This document shows positions 17,180-25,356 of a stretch of DNA of 64,000 bases, one piece after another. The notes beneath the pieces are model-generated. The model had not been told where the DNA came from. It searched no databases and was given only the letters and a program-made list of their open reading frames with translations. Position 1 is the stretch's first letter; the number at the start of each line of letters is the position of its first letter. The DNA is from Micrococcales bacterium (GTDB taxonomy: Bacteria > Actinomycetota > Actinomycetes > Actinomycetales > Dermatophilaceae). Made by a program: the position numbers and the translations under genes. The stretch covers positions 1 to 64,000 of the forward strand of contig JAJTBD010000010.1 of the NCBI GenBank assembly GCA_021287075.1. The letters run 5' to 3'.

Positions 17180-19153
17180 GTGAGCATCCCGCACCTGCTC
17201 GGTGGGCGCTATGAGGTCGGCGAGCTCGTCGGCCGCGGAGGCATGGCCGAGGTCCACGCCGGGCACGACACCCGGCTCGGGCGACCCGTCGCGATCAAGA
17301 TGCTGCGCTCGGACCTGGCCCGGGACAGCTCCTTCATCCAGCGCTTCCGGCGCGAGGCGCAGGCCGCCGCCGGCCTGAACCACCCCAACATCGTGGCCGT
17401 CTTCGACTCCGGCGAGGACCACACCACCGAGTCCGGCGGCGCCACCGTCGCCATCCCCTACATCGTCATGGAGTTCGTCGAGGGCCACACCCTGCGCGAG
17501 CTGCTCAACCAGCAGGGGCACATCGAGGCCGGCGAGGCCGCCCGCATCACCGAGGACGTCCTCGAGGCCCTCGCCTACAGCCACTCGCGCGGCATCGTCC
17601 ACCGCGACATGAAGCCCGGCAACGTGATGATCGCCGACGACGGCTCGGTCAAGGTGATGGACTTCGGCATCGCCCGTGCGGTCGCCGACGCCAACGCCAC
17701 GATGACCCACACCCAGGCCGTCATCGGCACGGCGCAGTATCTCTCGCCCGAGCAGGCCCAGGGCCAGACCGTCGACCACCGCTCCGACATCTACTCCACC
17801 GGCTGCCTGCTCTTCGAGCTGCTCACCGGGCGGCCGCCCTTCAACGGCGAGTCCCCGGTCGCCATCGCCTATCAGCACGTGAGCGAGCCGCCGCCGCGGC
17901 CCTCGACCGGCGCCGACGGCATCTCCACCGATCTCGACGCGGTCGTGCTGCACGCCCTGACCAAGGACCGCGACAAGCGCTATCAGACCGCCGAGGAGTT
18001 CGCGCGGGACCTGCGCGCCTCCCGGCTCGGCCGCCCCATCTCCGGGGCCGCGCGCGGGGCGCTGACCGCCGGCGGCCCGGCGCTCGTGCCCGCCGCCGCC
18101 CTGAGCACCGACCAGCGCTCCCGGGCCACGCCCGCCACCCCGCCCGGGGCGCGCGCGGAGGACTGGCACACCTCCTCGATGGAAGCCGTCGGCGAGCGCG
18201 AGGAGCGCCGCCGCGGCGCCCTGTGGGTGATGCTCGCCATCGCCAGCCTCGCCGCCCTCATCCTGCTCGGCCTCGCCGGCAAGAACATCCTCGACAAGCG
18301 CGCCGAGGAGAACGCCCGCGTCACCGTCCCGGCCGTGGTCAACATGCCGCAGGAGTCGGCCGAGCTCAAACTGCGCCAGGCCGAGCTGGTGGCCATCGTG
18401 GTCAAGGAGAACAACGACGCCCCCACCGGCGACGTCTTCGACCAGAGCCCCAACGCCGGCACCGAGCTGCGCAAGCAGGAGAAGGTCACCATCAAGGTCT
18501 CCCTCGGCCCCGCCGAGGTCAAGATCCCCAACCTCGCCGGATACACCGCCGACGGCGCCAAGACGGCGCTGGAGCAGGTCGGGCTCAAGGCCGGCGACAC
18601 CACGCAGGTCGACGACACCACCACCGCCAAGGGCAAGGTCGTCACCACCAACCCCAAGGCCGGCATCGCCGTCGCCAAGGGCAGCGCCGTCGTGCTCAAC
18701 GTCTCCTCGGGCCGGATGACCGTGCCCAGCGTCGTCGGCAAGGACATCGCCGAGGCGCTGAGTGTGCTCTCGCAGAAGGGTTTCACCGCCAAGACCGTCT
18801 ATCGCGCCGCCAACGCCGCGGTCGGCACGGTCCTGGAGCAGAACCCCGCCAAGGGCAAGGCCGACTATGGCTCGCAGGTCACCCTCGTCGTCGCCACGCC
18901 GCCCCAGCGCACCGTCACCCAGACTCCCCCGCCGGTGACCCGCCAGCCGTCCGCGCCCAGCACGGCGGGCACCCCCGGCACGCCTGGCACCCCCGGCACC
19001 CCGGGCACCGGGTCGAGCGGCAGCTCGTCGTCGACGCCGACCACCGACGTCCCCACCACCGGCTCGACCCCCGGCACCGGCACCTCTTCCTCGACCCCGC
19101 CCCCCACGCCTCCCCCGACCGACTCCACCGCCACCACCGGCAACACCCCCTGA
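17180..19153 (+). CDS. pknB: PASTA-domain Ser/Thr protein kinase PknB (657 aa)
   Basis: Sensor kinase for peptidoglycan fragments and lipid II. The kinase domain (about 8-275) has GRGGMAEVH, VAIKML, HRDMKPGN, DFG and SPEQAQG. A membrane helix (ALWVMLAIASLAALILLGLA, about 350-370) precedes three PASTA repeats (starting near VTVPAVVNM, KIPNLAGY and MTVPSVVGK). The end is a Thr/Pro/Gly/Ser-rich tail with GTPGTPGTP repeats. GTG 17180 follows AGGAAGG. It is separated from pknA by about 120 bp, so it may also have its own translation control. Last gene of the operon. Confidence 0.95.
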   Translation: MSIPHLLGGRYEVGELVGRGGMAEVHAGHDTRLGRPVAIKMLRSDLARDSSFIQRFRREAQAAAGLNHPNIVAVFDSGEDHTTESGGATVAIPYIVMEFVEGHTLRELLNQQGHIEAGEAARITEDVLEALAYSHSRGIVHRDMKPGNVMIADDGSVKVMDFGIARAVADANATMTHTQAVIGTAQYLSPEQAQGQTVDHRSDIYSTGCLLFELLTGRPPFNGESPVAIAYQHVSEPPPRPSTGADGISTDLDAVVLHALTKDRDKRYQTAEEFARDLRASRLGRPISGAARGALTAGGPALVPAAALSTDQRSRATPATPPGARAEDWHTSSMEAVGEREERRRGALWVMLAIASLAALILLGLAGKNILDKRAEENARVTVPAVVNMPQESAELKLRQAELVAIVVKENNDAPTGDVFDQSPNAGTELRKQEKVTIKVSLGPAEVKIPNLAGYTADGAKTALEQVGLKAGDTTQVDDTTTAKGKVVTTNPKAGIAVAKGSAVVLNVSSGRMTVPSVVGKDIAEALSVLSQKGFTAKTVYRAANAAVGTVLEQNPAKGKADYGSQVTLVVATPPQRTVTQTPPPVTRQPSAPSTAGTPGTPGTPGTPGTGSSGSSSSTPTTDVPTTGSTPGTGTSSSTPPPTPPPTDSTATTGNTP

Positions 19154-19271
19154 CCCGGGCGCTTTGGCCCATTTGGGCACGATCGCCCCAGGGCAGCCCT
19201 CACTCACCTTCACGCCAAGTGGCGAGTTCTTTCCCGGGCGCTTTGGGCCCATTTGGGCACGATCACCCCAG
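19154..19271. repeat. Two copies of a dispersed intergenic repeat
   Basis: CCCGGGCGCTTTGGCCCATT and the following GGGCACGATCGCCCC (19154-19191) recur with one added base and one change at 19233-19271. Between them, 19214-19229 is the exact reverse complement of GAACTCGCCACTTGGC at 58094. Relatives with GTGCCCAANTGGGC cores occur at 20044, 31087 and 58059. They sit directly after pknB and may serve as terminator or protein-binding palindromes. Confidence 0.6.
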
Positions 19272-19373
19272 CGTGGGGTGAGCCGGGCTGGGCGGCGGCG
19301 CGCGGCATACCCCGGCTCTCGGCAGGTGACCGTCGATGTCGGTATGCCGCGGCCATGGGTGAGGATGTATGCC

Positions 19374-20030
19374 GTGACCCGCATCCTCGTCGTCGACAAC
19401 TACGACTCCTTCGTCTTCACGATCGTCGGCTATCTCCAGCAGCTCGGCGCGCAGACCGAGGTCGTGCGCAATGACGCGGTGAGCGCGGCGGACGGGGCGG
19501 ACTTCGATGGCGTGCTCGTCTCGCCCGGGCCGGGGACGCCCGAGGAGGCCGGGGTCTCGATCGCGATGATCGAGGCGTGCGCCGAGCGGGCCCAGCCGAT
19601 GCTGGGCGTCTGCCTCGGGCACCAGGCGCTGGGTGTCGTGTGCGGCGCCACGGTCGGACGGGCGCCCGAGCTGCTCCACGGCAAGACCTCGCGGGTGGTG
19701 CACGACGGGTCGGGTGTGCTCGAGGGGCTGGCCTCGCCGTTCACCGCCACTCGCTATCACTCGCTGACGATCGAGCCGGCCACCGTGCCCGAGATTCTCG
19801 TGCCCAACGGCCACACGGAGAGCGGCATCATCATGGCCGCCCGGCACCGCGACCTGCCGCTGCACGGCGTGCAGTTCCACCCCGAGTCGGTGCTCACCGA
19901 GGGCGGCCACCGGATCCTGGCCAACTGGCTCGCGGTGTGCGGCGACGCCGGTGCGGTCGAGCGGTCGGCCGGGCTCAGCCCCCTCGTCCGCGACGCCGAG
20001 GGTGTGGCGCGGATGGTCGCCGCCGGCTGA
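19374..20030 (+). CDS. pabA: Glutamine amidotransferase PabA/TrpG (218 aa)
   Basis: Supplies ammonia from glutamine to aminodeoxychorismate or anthranilate synthase. Class I amidotransferase motifs: DNYDSFVFTI at the N-terminus, the oxyanion strand SPGPGTP, the nucleophile Cys in GVCLGHQ and the His/Glu of GVQFHPES. GTG 19374 is chosen from GAGG about 9 nt upstream; ATG 19365 is an alternative. No synthase partner gene is adjacent. In many Actinobacteria this position near pknB is annotated as either pabA or trpG, and the sequence does not decide between them. Confidence 0.9.
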   Translation: MTRILVVDNYDSFVFTIVGYLQQLGAQTEVVRNDAVSAADGADFDGVLVSPGPGTPEEAGVSIAMIEACAERAQPMLGVCLGHQALGVVCGATVGRAPELLHGKTSRVVHDGSGVLEGLASPFTATRYHSLTIEPATVPEILVPNGHTESGIIMAARHRDLPLHGVQFHPESVLTEGGHRILANWLAVCGDAGAVERSAGLSPLVRDAEGVARMVAAG

Positions 20031-20043
20031 CGCCGGCGTGGGG

Positions 20044-20076
20044 CGAACGTGCCCACGTGGGCTAAAGCGCCCGGGG
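20044..20076. repeat. Dispersed intergenic repeat copy
   Basis: CGTGCCCACGTGGGCTAAAG followed by CGCCCGGGG belongs to the same family as 19154-19271, in reverse orientation. It lies between the convergent ends of pabA and the small membrane protein, so it may work as a terminator. Confidence 0.5.
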
Positions 20077-20125
20077 CGGACCGGCGGGCGTTGGGCCGGG
20101 GTTTGGCCTAACGGGGCGTGGTGGC

Positions 20126-20317
20126 CTAGCGGGCGGTGGTGACGGAGGTCGTGGGAGCCTGGTCGCCGACGGTGCTGTCGTTGAACGGCATGTGGGGCGC
20201 GACGGCGGGGAAGAGCCACAGGAAGCACGCCATGACGGCGGCGGCGACGAGCACCAGCAGCTCGAGGAACTTCACGAAGGCGGGACCGGGCAGGACCCGC
20301 CACAGCGCGGCATACAT
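20126..20317 (-). CDS. Small membrane protein (63 aa)
   Basis: A single strongly hydrophobic segment (about residues 12-43, PAFVKFLELLVLVAAAVMAC and on) is followed by a polar tail. It lies 4 nt downstream of the sortase gene on the same strand. Small proteins of this kind are common next to the class E sortase in this actinobacterial gene order. Function unknown. Confidence 0.75.
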   Translation of the reverse strand: MYAALWRVLPGPAFVKFLELLVLVAAAVMACFLWLFPAVAPHMPFNDSTVGDQAPTTSVTTAR

Positions 20318-20321
20318 CCGA

Positions 20322-21026
20322 TCAGCCTCCCAGCTGCAGATCGCTCTCCGGCAGACCGGCGGAGCGGGGGTAGGTGCTCTCGAGCTTGGCGTGGACGATG
20401 TAGCGCTCGCGGGCGCTGAACATCGGGTGGCAGGCGGTCAGGGTCATCCACCGCTCCGTCGGCTTCGCACCCGGCTTGTCGGGGACGGGCGCGATGACCT
20501 CGCCCTGGCTGGGCAGCACGATCTGGTGGCTCTGCACGACATAGGTGGCAAAGCCCGCCTTGGTCTCCACGATGATCCGGTCGCCCGGGACAAGGGTGTG
20601 GATCTGGTTGAAGGGCTTGCCATAGGTCACCCGGTGGCCGGCGACCGAGAAGTTGCCGACCTCACCCGGCTTGGCCGTGCCGGTGTAGTGCCCGACGCCC
20701 TCGTCGAGGATCTCGTGGTTGGTGCCCTCGAAGATCGGCCGGGCGTAATCGGCCCCGAAGCGCGGGATGCGGATGATGCCGAAGGCCTGGTCGAGCGTGA
20801 CCGCCGTCGCGACGTCCTTGGCGTCCTGGCGCTTGGCCGCCGGCCTGTCGGTGGTCTTGGGCTGGCCCGTCGCACCGAACTGCTGCTGGAGGCTGTCGAG
20901 GGTCTTGGCCTGCACCCGATTGGACTCCACATCGGTCCACCACAGCTGCCACACCACAAAGAGCAGGACCAGCGCGCCGAGGGTCATCATCAGCTCGCCG
21001 ATGGTGCGGACCGTCGCGCGGCTCAC
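20322..21026 (-). CDS. Class E sortase (234 aa)
   Basis: Membrane-anchored transpeptidase that attaches surface or pilin-like proteins. One N-terminal hydrophobic helix (about 10-30) is followed by the sortase beta-barrel domain. It has the catalytic His in VAGHRVTYG (near 137), Cys in TLTACHPMF (near 200) and Arg in RERYIVHAKL. ATGs and stops overlap: its start overlaps the stop of the upstream DUF881 gene by 4 nt. No obvious LPXTG/LAXTG substrate gene is present in this window. Confidence 0.92.
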   Translation of the reverse strand: MSRATVRTIGELMMTLGALVLLFVVWQLWWTDVESNRVQAKTLDSLQQQFGATGQPKTTDRPAAKRQDAKDVATAVTLDQAFGIIRIPRFGADYARPIFEGTNHEILDEGVGHYTGTAKPGEVGNFSVAGHRVTYGKPFNQIHTLVPGDRIIVETKAGFATYVVQSHQIVLPSQGEVIAPVPDKPGAKPTERWMTLTACHPMFSARERYIVHAKLESTYPRSAGLPESDLQLGG

Positions 21027-21889
21027 CGGGCCCCCGCCCGGGCGAAGTGCAGGTCGGTCTGGCCGGCATAGCCGGGGAAGGTCTGCTCGCCCTCGTCCTC
21101 GACCTGGTAGCCGAGGTCGACGGCGTCGACATACTCGCGATAGACCTTCACCTGCGGGTCATCGGTGAGCGCACGCCTCATGCCTTCAGTGTCCCCGATC
21201 GCGCGGATGGTGAAGGGCGGGGAGTAGACCCGGCCCTGGAGGATGAGGGTGTTGCCCACGCAGCGGACCGCGCTGGTCGAGACCACCCGTTGGTCCATCA
21301 GCATCATCGCCTCGGCCCCGCCGCGCCACATCGCGTTGACGACGGCCTGCACGTCCTGCTGGTGGACGACGATGTCGTCGACCGTCATGCCCTCGGGCAG
21401 CGTGTCACCGGTGAGCGGGCTGTCGTCGAGCGAGACCTTCAGGCTCGGGCCCTGCACCGCCTGGAGGTCGGCCTCGCTGCTGGTCTGCGCCAGCGCGGTC
21501 TGGGCTGCGGTCAGCCGCTCGTCACCGGGCGCGGCCTTGGCGACCAGCCCGTCGACCTCGCTGCGCAGCCGCGCCACCCGGAGCGTCTGCTCCTTCTGCT
21601 CGCGGTCGCGCTCGCGGACCAGGTCGACCAGCCCCGCCTGCTCCGAGCGCAGGTCGGTGCCGTTGGCGGTGGTCGCGCTCGTGGCGAAGAGCAGCCCGGC
21701 GATCAGGGCGATGAAGGGCACGAGCACCGACCACTTCGAGGGGCGGTGGGTCAGCCAGCTGCGCACGGCCTGCCGGTTGCGCACCACGAACTGGGTGGTG
21801 CGCTGGGTCGGGCCGGCCGCGGTCGCACCACCGCTGGGGGGAGGGGTCGGCGCGGCGTCGTCGCGCGGCATGCGCCCGTCGTGCGCCAT
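21023..21889 (-). CDS. DUF881 family membrane protein (288 aa)
   Basis: A cytoplasmic Pro/Thr-rich N-terminus precedes one membrane segment (about 52-72, SVLVPFIALIAGLLFATSAT). A coiled-coil stretch (LVDLVRERDREQKEQTLRVA) follows, then the conserved DUF881 domain with ALTGDTLPEG-like and RCVGNTLILQG motifs. The family is widespread in Actinobacteria beside crgA and the sortase, and a role at the division site is suspected, not shown. Overlaps the sortase gene by 4 nt. Confidence 0.88.
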   Translation of the reverse strand: MAHDGRMPRDDAAPTPPPSGGATAAGPTQRTTQFVVRNRQAVRSWLTHRPSKWSVLVPFIALIAGLLFATSATTANGTDLRSEQAGLVDLVRERDREQKEQTLRVARLRSEVDGLVAKAAPGDERLTAAQTALAQTSSEADLQAVQGPSLKVSLDDSPLTGDTLPEGMTVDDIVVHQQDVQAVVNAMWRGGAEAMMLMDQRVVSTSAVRCVGNTLILQGRVYSPPFTIRAIGDTEGMRRALTDDPQVKVYREYVDAVDLGYQVEDEGEQTFPGYAGQTDLHFARAGAR

Positions 21890-21973
21890 CTCGCCTCCTC
21901 CCGCGTGCCGGTGTGTGGGCCTACACCCCTTACGCTAGGCCAGAACCACGATCCAGCCCCAAAGGAGTCCCCC

Positions 21974-22237
21974 GTGCCCGAGTCCAAGGGACGGAAGAAG
22001 AAGGTCGCGCACCGGGACGAGGTGACCTCCCGTCAGGCAGCCAAGCCCAAGCCGACCGGCAACCCGCCTTGGTTTGTCCCGGTCATGCTGACCCTGATGA
22101 TCCTCGGGCTGCTGTGGATCGTGACCTTCTACATCACCTCGCAGCGCTTCCCCGTGCCCCAGTGGGGCCGCTGGAACCTCGGCGCCGGCTTCGCGCTGAT
22201 GATGGCCGGCTTCCTGATGACCACGCGCTGGCGCTGA
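21974..22237 (+). CDS. crgA: Cell division protein CrgA (87 aa)
   Basis: Small membrane protein that coordinates FtsZ-ring assembly with peptidoglycan synthesis. A basic N-terminus (MPESKGRKKKVAHRDE) precedes two membrane helices (about 36-56 and 68-84) separated by the short loop SQRFPVPQWGRWN. GTG 21974 follows AAAGGAG. It is divergent from the DUF881 gene, the usual actinobacterial arrangement. Confidence 0.93.
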   Translation: MPESKGRKKKVAHRDEVTSRQAAKPKPTGNPPWFVPVMLTLMILGLLWIVTFYITSQRFPVPQWGRWNLGAGFALMMAGFLMTTRWR

Positions 22238-22307
22238 CCCTCACCTCCTCAGACATCGGGGGTATGCCGCCCGCGCGGCTCGCGCGCGGCCGTCACCCTC
22301 AGCGCCG

Positions 22308-23183
22308 TCACCGGTTGTAGACCACGATCGTCGGGCACCTCGCCAGGGAGACGGTCTTGCGGCTGGTCGAGCCGAGCAGCAGGCCGCGGAAACCGCCCCG
22401 GCCGCGGCTGCCGACAACGATCACCGAGGCGAGCTCAGACTTCCTGGCCAGCTCGTGCGCCGGGTCGCCGACGACGCCCTCGACGTGGAACTCCACCGAC
22501 GGGTACTCCTCGCGCACAGGTGCCACGATCCGCAGCACCGACTGGTGCAGCATCGCCGCCTCGTCCTTGTCGGGCTCGAAGGTGGCCGCCCCCGAGATCG
22601 GGTTGCGCGGCCAGACCCCCAGGGCGAGCACCGGGACGGGTGAGGCGGCCTCGGCGGCGACGTCCGCGGCATACCTCAGGGCATGGAGCGCGGAGTCCTC
22701 GTCGTCGACACCGACCACGATCGGACCCTCGGGGTTGGCGTGCTCGGCAGGCACGACCGCGATCGGGCCGTTGCCGTGGGTGATGACGGTGTCGGTGGTG
22801 CCGCCGAGGAGGGTGCCGGCCAGGGGGCTGCGCCCGCGTGAGCCGATCACGGTCAGCGCCGCGTCGGCGGAGGCGGCGACCAGCTCACCGGCGGGACTGC
22901 CGGCGTGCAGCACGATCTGCACGTCGAGGTCGGGATGGGCCTCGCGCAGCACCGCCTCGGCGTCCCACAGCTCCTGCCGGGCCAGCTCCTCCTCGTGGAA
23001 CTCCGCGTGCTGGGCCGCGGGGGCGCCCATGTAGGTGTACATCGACAGGCTGTGGCTTCGGACCACCGTCACGCCGAGCCCGCGCTCGGCGGCCCAGCGG
23101 CCACCCCATCTCAGGGCCTGGTGTGCGACCTGCGATCCGTCGGTCCCGATCACCACACGGTCGCGATAGGTGACCTCTGCCAT
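22308..23183 (-). CDS. Tandem universal stress protein (291 aa)
   Basis: Two Usp domains in one chain: residues about 8-145 and 152-290. The nucleotide-binding pattern G-2x-G-9x-G(S/T) is seen in GSRGRSPLAGTLLGGTTDTV and in GSRGRGGFRGLLLGSTSRK, so both halves may bind ATP. ATG 23183 follows AGGAGGAGCC. Soluble cytoplasmic protein, probably induced in stationary phase or hypoxia by analogy with other actinobacterial Usp proteins. Confidence 0.9.
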   Translation of the reverse strand: MAEVTYRDRVVIGTDGSQVAHQALRWGGRWAAERGLGVTVVRSHSLSMYTYMGAPAAQHAEFHEEELARQELWDAEAVLREAHPDLDVQIVLHAGSPAGELVAASADAALTVIGSRGRSPLAGTLLGGTTDTVITHGNGPIAVVPAEHANPEGPIVVGVDDEDSALHALRYAADVAAEAASPVPVLALGVWPRNPISGAATFEPDKDEAAMLHQSVLRIVAPVREEYPSVEFHVEGVVGDPAHELARKSELASVIVVGSRGRGGFRGLLLGSTSRKTVSLARCPTIVVYNR

Positions 23184-23343
23184 GGCTCCTCCTGCGCCGC
23201 CCTCCTGCCCCCGCCTCTGCCCCGGGGTGACGGTCTGACCAGGCGACGGCGGCCTCGTCGCCACCCGTCACCTCCAGTCTCCTCGCTTCGTGGCGGGCGT
23301 GGGGCTCACCGGTGAAGTTCGCGATGCGGACACCCGTGCGCAT

Positions 23344-23490
23344 TTATCCCCGGGTTTAAAGCGGTTTCCCACCGCGGATCTGTGGACAAGTCGGGTTGTC
23401 CACAGACTTGTCCACCGGTGGTGGATGAATGACAGGCGTGGAATCACACGCGTGTCATTCGTCCACAGGGTTGTCCACGGCTGGGGACAA
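23344..23490. promoter_or_regulatory. Cluster of seven DnaA boxes in an intergenic region
   Basis: Matches to the actinobacterial box TTGTCCACA or its close variants: TTATCCCCG (23344), TGTGGACAA (23381, reverse, perfect), TTGTCCACA (23396, perfect), TTGTCCACC (23408), TCGTCCACA (23459), TTGTCCACG (23471) and TGGGGACAA (23482, reverse). The flank TTTATCCCCGGGTTTAAAG is AT-richer than its surroundings. The gene order puts the canonical origin beside gyrB, about 40 kb away, so this may be a DnaA titration or regulatory locus rather than oriC. Confidence 0.75.
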
Positions 23491-23606
23491 CCGGGAGTCC
23501 TCACATGCATGGGAGGGTGCGCATGTTGCGGTGGCGGCGCAGTATGCCGGGTGGCCGGGGTGCGCACCTGGCCGCCGCCACGCGGCATACCCCAGTCGAC
23601 TGGGCA

Positions 23607-23645
23607 AGACACGCCGTTGGCGCTCCAGGGCACACGGCGTGTCTT
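23607..23645. terminator. Hairpin downstream of the rhomboid gene
   Basis: AAGACACGCCGT and its exact complement ACGGCGTGTCTT enclose a loop of about 15 nt. Lying after the minus-strand rhomboid gene, it is a likely terminator. No long T run follows. Confidence 0.5.
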
Positions 23646-23655
23646 CCCCACTCGA

Positions 23656-23718
23656 CTCGGGGTGAGGGGTGCGGGGTCAGCTCGGGGTGAGGGGTGCGGG
23701 GGTCAGCTGGGGGTGAGG
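23656..23718. repeat. Short tandem repeat, about 2.5 copies of 25-26 nt
   Basis: CTCGGGGTGAGGGGTGCGGG plus GTCAG repeats at 23656, 23681 and partly 23707. The last part overlaps the end of the rhomboid gene, so its C-terminal residues lie in repeat DNA. Confidence 0.6.
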
Positions 23719-24617
23719 CCGGGGCTCACGGAGAACTTCCACCAGGCGGCGGCGACGAGCAGCAGCAGCATGAGCGCGAGGGCGCCCCAGTGCATGAGCC
23801 GGCCGCGGGAAGTGCGGGGCGCATAGGCGATCGCGGCCGCCGCGGCGAGGCCGGTGAGGAAGCCGCCGACGTGGGCCTGCCAGGCGATGCCGGGGACGAT
23901 GAAGCCGAGGGCGAAGTTGACCGCGAGCGTGAGATACATGCCCGCGGAGGAGCGGCCGAGCCGCCGGTTGAGCACGAGCAGCGCGCCGAAGAGGCCGAAG
24001 ACCGCCCCGGAGGCCCCGACCATCGCGGTCCCCCACGAGCCGAGGTCCTCCCAGGTGTGCACCTCGGCGATGTCGGGCGCCTGCGCCATGAGCGTGTAGA
24101 CGACCGAGCCGCCGAGAGCCGTCAGCAGATAGAGGGCGAGGAAGCGGGCCCGGCCGAGCAGCGGCTCGAGGTACTGCCCCATCAGCCACAGCGCATACAT
24201 GTTGAACAGGATGTGCATCGGCTGGCCCGGGCTGTGGGCGAAGGCCGAGGTCAGCAGCGTCCACGGGCGGGACTCGCCGAAGGCGGGGACGTATTGGATC
24301 TGCGCCACGAAGGCCTTGCTCGCCAGCTCACCGAGCCACACCAGCGCGCAGATCGCGATGATCGCCATCGACACCACGGGCCGGCCGTCGGTGACGCGCC
24401 CGCCAAAGATCGTCGTGCCCTGACGCACCGACTTGGCCTGCACCGCAACGCAGTCCACGCACTGCACACCCACCGACGCCTGCCGCTGGCACTCGGGGCA
24501 GACCGGTCGCGAGCAGCGCTGGCAGCGCACATAGGACACCCGGTCGGGGTGGCGCGGGCACACCGGCGGCGGCTCGACGGGCTGGGCGCCGGCGTTGTTC
24601 CACGGGTTCTCGGTCAT
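23703..24617 (-). CDS. Rhomboid-family intramembrane serine protease with N-terminal zinc-finger (304 aa)
   Basis: Cleaves membrane proteins within the bilayer. The N-terminal 65 residues hold a B-box-like Cys/His cluster (CPRHPD, CQRCSRPVCPEC, CVDC). Six or more membrane segments follow. The catalytic Ser is in GASGAVFGLFG and the His in AHVGGFLTG. ATG 24617 gives this domain order; the open frame extends upstream without support. Its position between cyclophilin and crgA is conserved in Actinobacteria. Confidence 0.92.
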   Translation of the reverse strand: MTENPWNNAGAQPVEPPPVCPRHPDRVSYVRCQRCSRPVCPECQRQASVGVQCVDCVAVQAKSVRQGTTIFGGRVTDGRPVVSMAIIAICALVWLGELASKAFVAQIQYVPAFGESRPWTLLTSAFAHSPGQPMHILFNMYALWLMGQYLEPLLGRARFLALYLLTALGGSVVYTLMAQAPDIAEVHTWEDLGSWGTAMVGASGAVFGLFGALLVLNRRLGRSSAGMYLTLAVNFALGFIVPGIAWQAHVGGFLTGLAAAAAIAYAPRTSRGRLMHWGALALMLLLLVAAAWWKFSVSPGLTPS

Positions 24618-24684
24618 GGGTGCTGATCGTCCTTGGCTGATGCGGCTGGGGGTGCGGGTGCGGACAGGCGACGCCGGGATAAAC

Positions 24685-24719
24685 GTATGCCGCGGCGGCA
24701 CGGTGCCGCCGCGGCATAC
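24685..24719. terminator. Perfect 17-bp hairpin built from the GTATGCC/GGCATAC pair
   Basis: GTATGCCGCGGCGGCAC, one central base, then its exact complement. It lies just downstream of the minus-strand cyclophilin gene and upstream of rhomboid, the position of a terminator. The ends are the over-represented heptamer of this genome. Confidence 0.65.
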
Positions 24720-24737
24720 CTCATGCCCGGGGAGGGG

Positions 24738-25226
24738 TCACTTGGTGACGGTGACCTTGTCGATCACGACCGGCTCGACGGGGCGGTCCATGCGCCCGGT
24801 CGGGACTGCGGCGATCTTGTCGACGACCTCACGGGAGGGGCCGTCGGCGACCTCGCCGAAGATCGTGTGCTTGCCGTTGAGCCAGTTGGGGGCGCTGACG
24901 GTGATGAAGAACTGCGAGCCGTTGGTGCCGCGGCCCATCTGCTTGCCGGCGTTGGCCATGGCCAGCTGGTAGGGCTTGTCGAACTGGAGGTCGGGGTGGA
25001 TCTCGTCGTCGAAGGGGAAGCCGGCCTGGGAGGGCTGGCCGGTGCCGGTGCCCTGCGGGCAGCCGCCCTGGATCATGAAGCCGGGGATGATGCGGTGGAA
25101 GGTCAGGCCGTCGTAGTAGCCCTCCTCCATCAGGCCCACGATCTTGCCGACGGTGGTCGGCGCCTGGTTGTCGAACATCGTCAGGTTGATGTCGCCATGG
25201 TTGGTGTGGAGCGTCACGTTCGTCAT
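24738..25226 (-). CDS. ppiA: Cyclophilin-type peptidyl-prolyl isomerase (162 aa)
   Basis: Catalyses cis-trans isomerisation of prolyl bonds in the cytoplasm. A complete small cyclophilin domain: FHRIIPGFMIQGG, GTNGSQFFIT and LNGKHTIFGEV carry the active-site Arg, Gln, Phe and His. ATG 25226 is preferred because GGAGG lies 9 nt upstream; the ATG at 25235 directly follows that site. No signal peptide. Normal length for the family. Confidence 0.94.
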   Translation of the reverse strand: MTNVTLHTNHGDINLTMFDNQAPTTVGKIVGLMEEGYYDGLTFHRIIPGFMIQGGCPQGTGTGQPSQAGFPFDDEIHPDLQFDKPYQLAMANAGKQMGRGTNGSQFFITVSAPNWLNGKHTIFGEVADGPSREVVDKIAAVPTGRMDRPVEPVVIDKVTVTK

Positions 25227-25356
25227 GCCCGCCATCCTCCCATCCACCGCCCACAAAGTGGAATGACCCCAAGTTTCACCGCACCGAAGTGGCCCTGAGC
25301 AGCGCGGACAGTGCAGGATGGGGGGAAAGGTAACGGAGACATCACAAGGAGGATCC

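Noticed and set aside
17161..17184. Mini open frame ATG AGC AGG AAG GCG CAG CGG TGA before pknB
   Set aside because: It merely contains the ribosome site of pknB. A leader peptide cannot be excluded but nothing supports it.
16622..19399. Very long open frame (925 codons) on the minus strand opposite pknA and pknB
   Set aside because: Low-complexity Gly/Arg/Val composition typical of the antisense of high-GC genes; the plus-strand kinases are unmistakable.
23344..23490. Calling the DnaA-box cluster the chromosomal origin
   Set aside because: dnaA and dnaN are not adjacent and gyrB/gyrA lie far to the right, where the canonical origin is expected.
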